DNA of 13,358 nucleotides from Gammaproteobacteria bacterium (GTDB taxonomy: Bacteria; Pseudomonadota; Gammaproteobacteria; Eutrophobiales; Eutrophobiaceae): assembly GCA_012270695.1 (NCBI GenBank), contig JAAXHV010000098.1, positions 1 to 13,358 on the forward strand. Direction: 5' to 3'. Shown here piece after piece: positions 6,410-13,051 of this stretch. Every line of letters starts with the position of its first letter. Positions within the stretch are counted from its first letter, which is position 1. The position numbers and the translations under genes are program-made. The notes below the pieces were generated by a model. It searched no databases. It had not been told where the DNA came from and worked only from the letters and a program-made list of their open reading frames with translations.

Positions 6410-7017
6410 TGCCCGCAAAGACAAACCTTTTCGTCAATACGCTGCCGCTGTTGTTCATCTGTTTCACGGCAGTCCTGGGAATTTATGCCCTCGGCCATTT
6501 TCTCCAGGATACCATCAGGCGTAACCGACACTTGCCTATCCTGGAGATAAGCGCCGAGGTGTTGCCTCTTGATCACGATAATGAGATCCCCGCGGACAGG
6601 ATAAGCGTCAACATGCCGACGTATTTCGCCACGGAAGCCACGGTAAACGTTTATCGCGCCAGGCGCGGGGACAAGCCTGTAGGTCTTATTTTCAGTCCCG
6701 TCCGGGCCCGGGGCTACAACGGTATCATTGAACTGGCTGTAGGGATTGAATACGATGGAACGCTCACCGGTGTGAGGATACTGCAACACCGGGAAACACC
6801 AGGCCTGGGCGACCAGATCCACCAGGATAATTCTTCCTGGATACTGGGATTCACCGGCCGTTCCTTGATCAACACGCCCAGGGAAGGCTGGGCAGGGAAA
6901 AATGACGGCGGCCTCTTCGACCACATCAGCGGCGCCACCTCCAGCCAGCGCGCCGTCATCCGCGCCGTGGAACACACCCTGGACTACTACATGATCAACC
7001 GGGACCACCTCTATTAA
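6409..7017 (+). CDS. rnfG: Rnf/Rsx electron transport complex subunit G (periplasmic FMN protein)
   Basis: RnfG is anchored by one N-terminal helix (residues ~8-30, FVNTLPLLFICFTAVLGIYA) and carries a covalent FMN in its FMN-binding domain facing the periplasm. The 202-residue length fits the family. Features seen are GYNGIIELAVGI, the HRETPGLGDQI motif and FDHISGATSSQRAV, in which Thr177 is the expected phosphodiester-FMN acceptor. It starts on the last base of the rnfD stop codon (TAATG), indicating translational coupling. After its TAA at 7015-7017 the cluster ends abruptly in repeat sequence: rnfE (and rnfH/nth, common next genes in gammaproteobacteria) does not follow. Confidence 0.94.
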   Translation: MPAKTNLFVNTLPLLFICFTAVLGIYALGHFLQDTIRRNRHLPILEISAEVLPLDHDNEIPADRISVNMPTYFATEATVNVYRARRGDKPVGLIFSPVRARGYNGIIELAVGIEYDGTLTGVRILQHRETPGLGDQIHQDNSSWILGFTGRSLINTPREGWAGKNDGGLFDHISGATSSQRAVIRAVEHTLDYYMINRDHLY

Positions 7018-7021
7018 TATT

Positions 7022-7145
7022 GAAAATTCAGAAAATTCACAGAAAATTCAGGACACCCATAAAAATTCAGGAAGAAAATTCAGAAAAATTCAAAGAAAAA
7101 TTCAGGACACGCATTAATCGACTGTGTAATTCAGGACAGCCACAC
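7022..7145. repeat. Dispersed repeat cluster C with AAAATTCAG ladder
   Basis: Immediately after rnfG, GAAAATTCA occurs at 7022, 7031 and 7042, and related A(n)TTCA units continue to 7104. Embedded full forward copies have cores at 7051 (GGACACCCAT), 7105 (GGACACGCAT) and a degraded one at 7134 (GGACAGCCAC). The ladder looks like stepwise duplication of the AATTCAGG half of the repeat. The copy at 7099-7121 is the left end of the transposase unit. Confidence 0.88.
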
Positions 7146-8345
7146 CCTTAAATTGCAAGAGCTGCAGCTCGAATGTGACATTGACATGAACGCAATGAAC
7201 GTCCCCCGCAGGCTAACCCCGCTGGGCAGCGTATAGTGCAGGGAGTCAGTCTGAGTGGGGCTCAGGTATAGAGTAACGAGTATCTGCCCTGCCAGAGCCA
7301 ACGCTGGTCGATTGCCTGGCAGTATTTCTTTATGAGTGTAGATGAACCCAGTGCCTTCTGATGCCAAGGCACAGAAGGCTTCATCGCTGTCTGCCATTGA
7401 GCCGGGGTTATGTCGAGTTGGTCAATCAGCGGAGGGACGGCTTTCGGTATAGCTCCACGCTTGTCCTCCCGGATGATACGGCCCGACCAATCCACCAGCT
7501 GCAAATAGTCATTTAAGTGAAACGGAAGGTAGTTATGATCTGTCGTTGCCTCTGGCACGTCAGATTTGAACCGTAGCAGGCCGGAGCTATTCCCAGCTAG
7601 TCTGCGTTTGATGGAGGTGTATTCGGACTGTATTGGATTTTGGCTAATTCCGGCTCGGACAGGGTTTAAGTCCACATAGGCCAAACACTGCAGTAAAGCG
7701 GTATCATCCAGTATGGCCTGTGACCGGAAACGTCCCTCCCAGAAGCGCCCTTTACAGCCATCCTCTACATTAGCCTTCCGAGCGATTCGCTCGTTCAGGT
7801 ACGCCATAAAGCGACTGATACTCATCAGAGTCTGGCGCATTCGGTTTATCTCATTATCGACAATTTCCTTTTCCGTATTTGTCAGGGGCTCTCCTGCTTC
7901 GAAGCGAGCCATAAGTGGATTGAGACGGTATAACTGCCGCCAGCGAGCCAGTATCGCTTCTGCGGAGAGGGCTGCGGCTAACCCCGGTTTGACTTTCACA
8001 ATCACATGATAATGGTTGGACATGATGGCATAACCCACCAAATCAATACAAAAGGCCCGAGATTGGGCCAGAAGCTGTTGTTCTATCCATCCTCTACGAT
8101 GTTGGTAGCTCTTCCCAGACAGAGGGTCGGAGCCGCATAGGAAGGCGCGGCGAACACAACGGGAAATACAATGGTAATAACAAGTTTCAGCGAGGCAGAT
8201 CTGTTGACGTCGAGGTATGGTCATGGTTCCCTCCTATAGTGAACGGGTTATCCTTTAACAACTCTTGTCAGCTATTGTAGTGAGATTCGGGCTGATGTCA
8301 ATTGATAAATGTCTTGTGTCTATCGATTAATGGGTGTCCTGAATT
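7099..8345 (-). mobile_element. 1.25-kb HUH-transposase (RAYT-like) unit with 23-bp inverted ends
   Basis: The left end 7099-7121 (AATTCAGGACACGCATTAAT, then CGA) and the right end 8323-8345 read as inverted copies with one mismatch (G at 7111). Both share the TTAATCGA extension, which the other copies do not have in full, so they look like a matched pair rather than chance neighbours. Between them is a single transposase gene on the - strand, with ~140 bp on its 3' side and ~100 bp on its 5' side. The 3' flank holds a GAGCTGCAGCTC palindrome (7159-7170) and a CTGAG/CTCAG hairpin (7251-7265) over the stop codon. No target-site duplication is clear. Confidence 0.65.
7262..8224 (-). CDS. REP-associated tyrosine transposase-like protein (IS200/Y1 HUH superfamily)
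   Basis: This 320-residue protein belongs to the Y1_Tnp superfamily, single-strand DNA transposases that nick with a tyrosine. Seen in the sequence: an N-terminal YYHCISRCVRRAFLCG strand, the metal-binding HUH motif as H71-Y72-H73 in GYAIMSNHYHVIVKV, a helix ISRFMAYLNERIARKAN that contains a candidate nucleophile (Tyr142), and GRFWEGRFRSQAILDD followed by CLAYVDLNPVRAGI, typical of the larger RAYT-type proteins. Start ATG 8224 has a strong GGAGGG about 5 bases upstream (8229-8234). The base composition is visibly less GC-rich than rnf or cysG, consistent with transfer. The frame is intact, so it may be active. It is flanked by inverted copies of the dispersed repeat, its likely substrate. Family assignment is firm; activity is inferred. 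Confidence 0.9.
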   Translation of the reverse strand: MTIPRRQQICLAETCYYHCISRCVRRAFLCGSDPLSGKSYQHRRGWIEQQLLAQSRAFCIDLVGYAIMSNHYHVIVKVKPGLAAALSAEAILARWRQLYRLNPLMARFEAGEPLTNTEKEIVDNEINRMRQTLMSISRFMAYLNERIARKANVEDGCKGRFWEGRFRSQAILDDTALLQCLAYVDLNPVRAGISQNPIQSEYTSIKRRLAGNSSGLLRFKSDVPEATTDHNYLPFHLNDYLQLVDWSGRIIREDKRGAIPKAVPPLIDQLDITPAQWQTAMKPSVPWHQKALGSSTLIKKYCQAIDQRWLWQGRYSLLYT

Positions 8346-8550
8346 ACACACGCCGGATTTGCGGAGATTTATGGATGTCCCATATTAGACAGTGATTCTG
8401 TTTGTAAAATATAAATATATATAAAAATATTTAGTTAGGCTGGGGTATACAAATCGGACAGAGATTTATAAGTGTCCCAAATTGGACCATGGGAATTACA
8501 TGGAATTAATGGATGTCCCAAATTGGAATTTGATGGGTGTCCCAAATTGG
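8323..8550. repeat. Dispersed repeat cluster D upstream of cysG
   Basis: Five reverse-orientation copies have cores at 8330 (ATGGGTGTCC then TGAATT), 8371 (ATGGATGTCC then CATATT), 8468 (ATAAGTGTCC), 8509 (ATGGATGTCC) and 8533 (ATGGGTGTCC); the last three are followed by CAAATTGG. The outer sub-type therefore changes from TGAATT to CAAATTGG across the cluster. The last copy ends only 16 bases before the cysG ATG. The remaining part of 8225-8565 holds no gene. Confidence 0.9.
8402..8437 (+). promoter_or_regulatory. AT-rich block, possible promoter region for cysG
   Basis: A run of nearly pure A/T including TATAAATATATATAAAAATA lies between repeat copies in an otherwise mixed spacer. It contains several TATAAA-like hexamers but no well-spaced -35, so a start site cannot be assigned. 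It is the only non-repeat sequence that could plausibly drive cysG. Confidence 0.2.
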
Positions 8551-8565
8551 TGGTAGAGTAGGTTG

Positions 8566-9948
8566 ATGCGACATTTTCCGGTTTTTCTGGACCTGAACAG
8601 GCGCCGTTGTCTTGTGGTCGGCGGCGGCGAGGTGGCCGCGAGAAAGGCGCAGCAACTGCTCAGGTCAAACGCCGACATCCTGATTGTCGCGCCCCGGGCC
8701 GGAGATGGAATACTGGCCCTGGAGCAACAGGGCAGGGTGAAGTATGAGGCAAGGGAATTCCTGCCGGGAGACGTCTCCGGTTGCGCGTTGGTGATCGCGG
8801 CAACTGCTGACAAAGAGGTAAACGGCCGGGCCGCCGCTGCCGCCAAGGCGGAGAACGTGCCGGTCAACGTGGTCGACAACCCCGCCCTGTGCAGTTTCAT
8901 CATGCCGTCGATAGTCGACCGGGACCCGGTACAGATCGCCGTGTCCACGGGCGGGGCCTCGCCGGTCCTGGCCCGGCTGCTGCGGGTGAAACTGGAGACG
9001 CTGATCCCGGCGACCTACGGGCGGCTGGCGACCGTGGTGCGGGAGTTTCGCGGGCGGGTAAAACAGCGATTCCCGGATTTCAAGCAACGACGCCGGTTCT
9101 GGGAGAATATCCTGCAGGGGCCGGTCGTTGAGATGCTGTTTGCCGGCCAGGAAGCGGCGGCCATACAGGCCCTGGAGGACGAACTGGACAGTGCCGCGTC
9201 GGCCGACTACCAGGCCGGGGAAGTCTACCTGGTCGGCGGCGGACCCGGGGACCCGGACCTGCTGACGTTCCGCGCCCTGCGCCTCATGCAACAGGCCGAC
9301 GTAGTGCTGTACGACAGGCTGGTTGCTCCCGCCATAGTGGAGCTGGTCAGGAAAGAGGCACGGAAGATCTACGTAGGCAAACAGAGTGACAGCCACACGG
9401 TGCCGCAGTCCGAGCTTAACGCCATGCTGGTCACGCTGGCGCAACAGGGCAAACGCGTGTTACGCCTGAAAGGGGGCGACCCCTTCATTTTCGGCCGCGG
9501 CGGTGAGGAAATCGAGGAACTTGCAGCTGCCGGCGTCCCGTTCCAGATCGTGCCGGGCATTACCGCCGCGGCCGGTTGTGCCTCCTACGCAGGCATCCCA
9601 CTGACCCACCGCGATTATGCCCACTCCTGCCTGTTTGTAACCGGCCATCTGAAAGACGGCAAGCTGGATCTCAACTGGCCGGCCCTGCTGCAACCGAAAC
9701 AGACAGTGGCTATTTACATGGGCGTCAAGGGTATCGACATGCTGCAAAAGAGCCTCCTGGAACAAGGCATGCAACCGGACATGCCGGCTGCCATTATCCA
9801 GCAGGGCACGACGCCTGATCAGAAAGTCTACGTGGGGAAGGTGGCCACCCTGGCACAGACCGTCGCCGACAAGGACGTCAAGCCCCCTTCAATGATCGTT
9901 GTCGGCGAGGTGGTAAAGCTGCACGAAAAACTGTCCTGGTACCAGTAG
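8566..9948 (+). CDS. cysG: Siroheme synthase CysG (trifunctional)
   Basis: CysG turns uroporphyrinogen III into siroheme: SAM-dependent bis-methylation to precorrin-2, NAD-dependent oxidation to sirohydrochlorin, then Fe2+ insertion. Siroheme serves sulfite and nitrite reductases. The 460 residues cover both halves. The N-terminal dehydrogenase/chelatase half (~1-215) has CLVVGGGEVAARKA (NAD site), NVVDNPALCSFIMPSIVDR (with the family's catalytic Asp) and VSTGGASPVLARLLRVKLE. The C-terminal methyltransferase half has EVYLVGGGPGDPDLLTFRAL, VVLYDRLV, VLRLKGGDPFIFGRGGEE, VPGITAAAGCASYAGIPLTH and MIVVGEVV. ATG 8566 matches the family start (MRHFPVFLDL); a TTG one codon earlier is also possible. 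AGAGTAGG upstream is the likely, rather close, ribosome site. The gene stands alone and its 5' region is built of repeats. Confidence 0.96.
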   Translation: MRHFPVFLDLNRRRCLVVGGGEVAARKAQQLLRSNADILIVAPRAGDGILALEQQGRVKYEAREFLPGDVSGCALVIAATADKEVNGRAAAAAKAENVPVNVVDNPALCSFIMPSIVDRDPVQIAVSTGGASPVLARLLRVKLETLIPATYGRLATVVREFRGRVKQRFPDFKQRRRFWENILQGPVVEMLFAGQEAAAIQALEDELDSAASADYQAGEVYLVGGGPGDPDLLTFRALRLMQQADVVLYDRLVAPAIVELVRKEARKIYVGKQSDSHTVPQSELNAMLVTLAQQGKRVLRLKGGDPFIFGRGGEEIEELAAAGVPFQIVPGITAAAGCASYAGIPLTHRDYAHSCLFVTGHLKDGKLDLNWPALLQPKQTVAIYMGVKGIDMLQKSLLEQGMQPDMPAAIIQQGTTPDQKVYVGKVATLAQTVADKDVKPPSMIVVGEVVKLHEKLSWYQ

Positions 9949-9964
9949 CCCGGAAATACGGGCT
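9947..9964 (+). terminator. Hairpin at the end of cysG
   Basis: AGCCCG (9947-9952) and CGGGCT (9959-9964) form a perfect 6-bp GC-rich stem with a 6-base GAAATA loop; the left arm starts inside the cysG stop codon. There is no T-run on either strand, so intrinsic termination is uncertain. It lies between two convergent genes, where a bidirectional terminator would be expected. Confidence 0.45.
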
Positions 9965-9983
9965 GGTGGATGCGATATGCGGG

Positions 9984-10397
9984 TTAACCCGGCTCCTCCT
10001 TGTCCAGGTCGATGGCGACGGAGTTGATGCAGTAACGCAGGCCGGTGGGTTGCGGGCCGTCGGGGAAGACGTGGCCGAGGTGGGCGTCACAGGCGCTGCA
10101 TAAGACTTCCGTGCGTGCCCTGCCGAACAGGCTGTAGTCGGCCTCGGTCCTGACCGCGGTCTCATCTTCCGGCTTATAGAAGCTGGGCCAGCCCGTACCG
10201 GAGTCAAATTTCGCATCCGAACTGAACAGGGGCTGGCCGCAACAGACACAGCGGTAAGTGCCGGCGTCCTTGCAGTGGTTATACTTGCCGGTAAAAGGGC
10301 GCTCCGTCCCCTTGCGCCGACAGACCTCATATTGTTCCGGCGTCAGCTCCTGTTGCCATTCCTGCTCGGATTTCACGACTTTCCTGCTCTCAGACAT
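9984..10397 (-). CDS. msrB: Peptide-methionine (R)-S-oxide reductase MsrB
   Basis: MsrB reduces the R-sulfoxide of methionine in proteins, using thioredoxin. The 137-residue cytoplasmic protein has the complete SelR domain: LTPEQYEVCRRKGTERPFTG, a zinc site from Cys50/Cys53 (YRCVCCGQPLF) and Cys100/Cys103 (VLCSACDAHLGHVF), FDSGTGWPSFYKP, and the catalytic Cys123 in LRYCINSVAI. ATG 10397 (MSESRK) is chosen because AGGGGA lies 6 bases upstream; a TTG two codons earlier is less likely. No signal peptide is present. It is transcribed towards cysG, 35 bp apart at the stops, and follows mltF with a 63-bp gap. Confidence 0.96.
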   Translation of the reverse strand: MSESRKVVKSEQEWQQELTPEQYEVCRRKGTERPFTGKYNHCKDAGTYRCVCCGQPLFSSDAKFDSGTGWPSFYKPEDETAVRTEADYSLFGRARTEVLCSACDAHLGHVFPDGPQPTGLRYCINSVAIDLDKEEPG

Positions 10398-10460
10398 GTT
10401 CAATCCCCTGTGTAAATCGCATGGGAGTCAATCCTACCATCTAAAATACAGGTGCATAAA

Positions 10461-11855
10461 TCACACTCGCGGCTGCATTCTGCGATCCTTGTGCGTCAGG
10501 TGCATCAGCAGAGCATAGTACTTGCGGATGTTTTCCACGAATTTGACCGGTTCATGCCCCCTGGCATAGCCGTGTTTGGTCTGCGAGAACCACTTGTGCT
10601 GGCTCAACAAGGGCAGGAATTTCTTCACTTCCAGCCAGGAATCGGGCTCGCCGCCGTTGTTCTGGGTGAGCACCCTGGCGTCTTCGAGATGGCCGAAGCC
10701 GACGTTGTAGGAGGCCAGGGCGAACCAGGTGCGGTCCGGTTCGGGGACCCGGTCCGGAATTTTATCTACCAGGGAGGTCAGATACCTGGCGCCTCCGTGG
10801 ATGCTCACCACCGGGTCAAGGCGGTCGCTGATACCGATCTGTTTCGCCGTCTGCAGCGTCAGCATCATCAACCCGCGTACACCGGTAGGTGAACGCGCCG
10901 AACTTTTCCAATGGGATTCCTGGTAGCTGATGGCGGCAAGCAGACGCCAGTCAAAACCGAACTCGGCTCCTGCGTTCATGAAATACGGCATCAATTCCGG
11001 CAGCCGGTCGTTATAGCTGTCGATGAAGCTGCGCGCTTCCACGTAATCAAACGAGTCCGCAAGCCCATAGACCTGTTCGATCAAACCGGCCAGTTGCTCG
11101 TTGTTCCTGATGTGGTTATGGAACTGCCTGACTGCCCTGATAAGGGAATCGTCATTCGGCGAACGTCTGACGGCCCAGCCCAGGGGTTCCGGCGCGCTCA
11201 GGTCAAAAGCAACCCGGAGGTCGGGCAGGGAGATGCGCGCATAGGCCACTTCGTCGGACCAGGCCACGGTGTAGAGAATTTCCCCGTTCTCTACCATCTC
11301 CAGCAGGTCAGGGTTGTCCTTGTCGTCATGCAGCACCAGTACCAGGTCCGGATACAGGAATTGCAAGCGCCCGAGCTCCTCCCGGGACAGCGTATCACGG
11401 GCAAGATGAAGCCTGTGGGGAGTGATTTCGGCCAGTGCGGACGGCCGTATATAACCGTAACGGTACACCACCTGCAGGGTCGCCCACTGGAAACCGGGGC
11501 CGTAGATCAGGGGATCATCCGGTTTCAAGGTCCTGGTCAATCCGCCTGCGGCCACGTCCGCCTGGCCGGAGAGGAGCAGGTCGCTGCTCTCTTTCCCGCT
11601 GTCAGCCGAGCGCAGTTTGAGATCGACGCCCAGCCAGGCGGCGAACAGTCTGACCAGTTCGTACTGCAGGCCGTGTTCGCCTTGTTCCGCGTCATGCCGG
11701 TAAGCCGTCGGGCCTGCTTTGGTCACGACGTGGACCACTCCCCGCTCGCGGATCAGCTCAAGCTGCGTTTTCTTCTCGGCACAGCCCAGCATCAGCAGGC
11801 ATGCCGGCAGCACAACGGCGATTAAAATCAGAAAAAATTTTGCAGCATTATTCAC
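10461..11855 (-). CDS. mltF: Membrane-bound lytic murein transglycosylase F
   Basis: MltF cleaves peptidoglycan glycan strands non-hydrolytically (1,6-anhydro product) at the inner face of the outer membrane. The 464-residue protein has an N-terminal export segment (NNAAKFFLILIAVVLPACLL) ending in LMLGC, a plausible lipobox with Cys25. Next is a bacterial solute-binding (SBP_bac_3) module (ELIRERGVVHVVT ... DVAAGGLTRT ... VAWSDEVAYARISLPDLRVA), then the SLT/GH23 domain with AAISYQESHW, whose Glu313 corresponds to catalytic Glu314 of E. coli MltF. PTGVRGLMMLT, ASYNVGFGHLEDARVL and YGYARGHEPVKFVENIRKYY are typical. The start is GTG 11855, inside the end of egtD (8-bp overlap), with no own ribosome site: translation is probably coupled. 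An upstream extension overlapping egtD is rejected because the export signal must be N-terminal. Confidence 0.95.
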   Translation of the reverse strand: MNNAAKFFLILIAVVLPACLLMLGCAEKKTQLELIRERGVVHVVTKAGPTAYRHDAEQGEHGLQYELVRLFAAWLGVDLKLRSADSGKESSDLLLSGQADVAAGGLTRTLKPDDPLIYGPGFQWATLQVVYRYGYIRPSALAEITPHRLHLARDTLSREELGRLQFLYPDLVLVLHDDKDNPDLLEMVENGEILYTVAWSDEVAYARISLPDLRVAFDLSAPEPLGWAVRRSPNDDSLIRAVRQFHNHIRNNEQLAGLIEQVYGLADSFDYVEARSFIDSYNDRLPELMPYFMNAGAEFGFDWRLLAAISYQESHWKSSARSPTGVRGLMMLTLQTAKQIGISDRLDPVVSIHGGARYLTSLVDKIPDRVPEPDRTWFALASYNVGFGHLEDARVLTQNNGGEPDSWLEVKKFLPLLSQHKWFSQTKHGYARGHEPVKFVENIRKYYALLMHLTHKDRRMQPRV

Positions 11856-12861
11856 GTTGCGCCAGAACCAGGGAGAAATACCGGTTATCCGGCTCAAAAT
11901 GGCGGACCACCTTAAGTCCGCATTCCTCCAGCAAGGTTTCCAGTTCATCGAAGTAAAATTTGTAACTCAGTTCGGTCAATATCTTCTCGCCGCTTTCCAC
12001 CCTGATGCTCATGCCGAGTTTGCCCAGAGTGATTTCCTGGCTGCAGCGGGAGATGAGGTACATCTCAATTCTGTTCAACTCATTATTATAGACGGCCGAA
12101 TGAACAAAACTATCCGTACTGAAGTCCGCGTCCAGCTCGCGGTTCAGCACGCGCAATACGTTCAGGTTGAACAGAGCGGTAATTCCCTGCGCATCGTTGT
12201 AGGCGGCATTCAGCACGGCAGGGTCTTTTATCCTGTCGGCGCCCAGCAGCAGGAAATCACCCGGGTCCATGCAATTACGGATATCGCAGATGAAAGAACG
12301 CGCCTCCGGGGGAGTGAAATTACCGATCGTGCCGCCCAGGAACAGGAACGTCTTGCAGCCCCTGTAGTGCGGCATGTTGCCCAGGCCGGCATGGTAGTCA
12401 CCCAGCAGCGGCCTCACGTCCAGCCACTTATAGGTATCCTGCAGTTTGTCGGCCGCTTCGATTAATACCGGTTTGCAGATATCAAACGGCGCGTACACGC
12501 AGCTAAGGTCCTGTTTTTCACAGGCATCGAACAGGTTCGCCGTTTTTTTCGAGCTGCCGCTGCCCAATTCGATCAGGTAACCAGGCCGGGTCATGGCAAT
12601 GATATCGTCACTGTGTTCCTGCAACAGAGCATCCTCAGTACGGGTCGGATAGTATTCGGGTGTTTCACAGATGCGGTTGAACAAGTCCGCCCCGCGTGCG
12701 TCATAAAAATATTTCGGGGGCAGTGAACGGGGGCGCTCGAGCAGGCCTGCTCGGGCATCCTCCACCAGGTCAGGAACATACCTGGCCGGCGCAATCGCCA
12801 GACATTGGATAGCCCTTGAGTATCGGCCGAGGTCGGTAATCGTATCCATCCTATTACTCAT
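11848..12861 (-). CDS. egtD: L-histidine N-alpha-methyltransferase (ergothioneine biosynthesis)
   Basis: EgtD transfers three methyl groups from SAM to the amino group of histidine, giving hercynine, the precursor of the thiol antioxidant ergothioneine. The 337-residue protein has the DUF2260/Methyltransf_33 layout: RSLPPKYFYDARGADLFNRI, ETPEYYPTRTE, the SAM loop LIELGSGSSKKT (residues 96-107), FDICKPVLIEAA, FLFLGGTIGNFTPPEA, LLLGADRIKD, and the C-terminal YKFYFDELETLLEECGLKVV. ATG 12861 has AGG about 5 bases upstream; ATG 12849 is an alternative. The usual partner egtB (sulfoxide synthase) is not seen on either side, so hercynine would need an unlinked EgtB or have another fate. The upstream region is entirely repeat sequence, so the promoter is unclear. 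mltF follows in overlap. Confidence 0.93.
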   Translation of the reverse strand: MSNRMDTITDLGRYSRAIQCLAIAPARYVPDLVEDARAGLLERPRSLPPKYFYDARGADLFNRICETPEYYPTRTEDALLQEHSDDIIAMTRPGYLIELGSGSSKKTANLFDACEKQDLSCVYAPFDICKPVLIEAADKLQDTYKWLDVRPLLGDYHAGLGNMPHYRGCKTFLFLGGTIGNFTPPEARSFICDIRNCMDPGDFLLLGADRIKDPAVLNAAYNDAQGITALFNLNVLRVLNRELDADFSTDSFVHSAVYNNELNRIEMYLISRCSQEITLGKLGMSIRVESGEKILTELSYKFYFDELETLLEECGLKVVRHFEPDNRYFSLVLAQRE

Positions 12862-12875
12862 GGTACCTGACTTAA

Positions 12876-13042
12876 CGAATTTGGGACACCCATAAAATGA
12901 TGCGAATTTGGGAGGGACGAATTTGGGACACCCATTAATTTGGGATGTTAATTTAGGACACCCATAAAATATTTTGTGGGTGTCCTGAATTGCTTTAATT
13001 TCGGGACACCCATAGAATCAAATTATGGGTGTCCTGAATTAA
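12876..13042. repeat. Dispersed repeat cluster E in the divergent egtD spacer
   Basis: Six recognisable copies: forward cores GGACACCCAT at 12884, 12926, 12956 and 13004, and reverse cores at 12976 (GTGGGTGTCC) and 13025 (ATGGGTGTCC). A truncated GAATTTGGGAGGGACGAATT piece (12904-12922) lies between the first two. The cluster fills nearly all of the 190 bp between the divergent starts of egtD (12861) and the gene at 13052. Confidence 0.92.
12950..12991. other. 42-bp palindrome formed by two abutting repeat copies
   Basis: The forward arm 12950-12970 and reverse arm 12971-12991 pair along all 21 positions, with only two T/G mismatches (G-U pairs in RNA), at the AATTT/GAATT and CCCAT/GTGGG positions. 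There is no spacer between them. In RNA this gives a long hairpin that could end or stabilise transcripts; in DNA it could extrude as a cruciform. A second, looser inverted pair follows at 12998-13042. Confidence 0.8.
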
Positions 13043-13051
13043 TACTGAATA

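Noticed and set aside
7251..7265. CTGAG-TGGGG-CTCAG hairpin as a defined transposon end
   Set aside because: Only 5 bp of stem and it overlaps the transposase stop codon; kept as a minor observation inside the element entry.
10911..11825. A 304-codon + strand open frame over mltF, and a 248-codon one (11719-12465) over egtD
   Set aside because: Antisense shadows of genes with clear catalytic motifs; no independent homology recognised.
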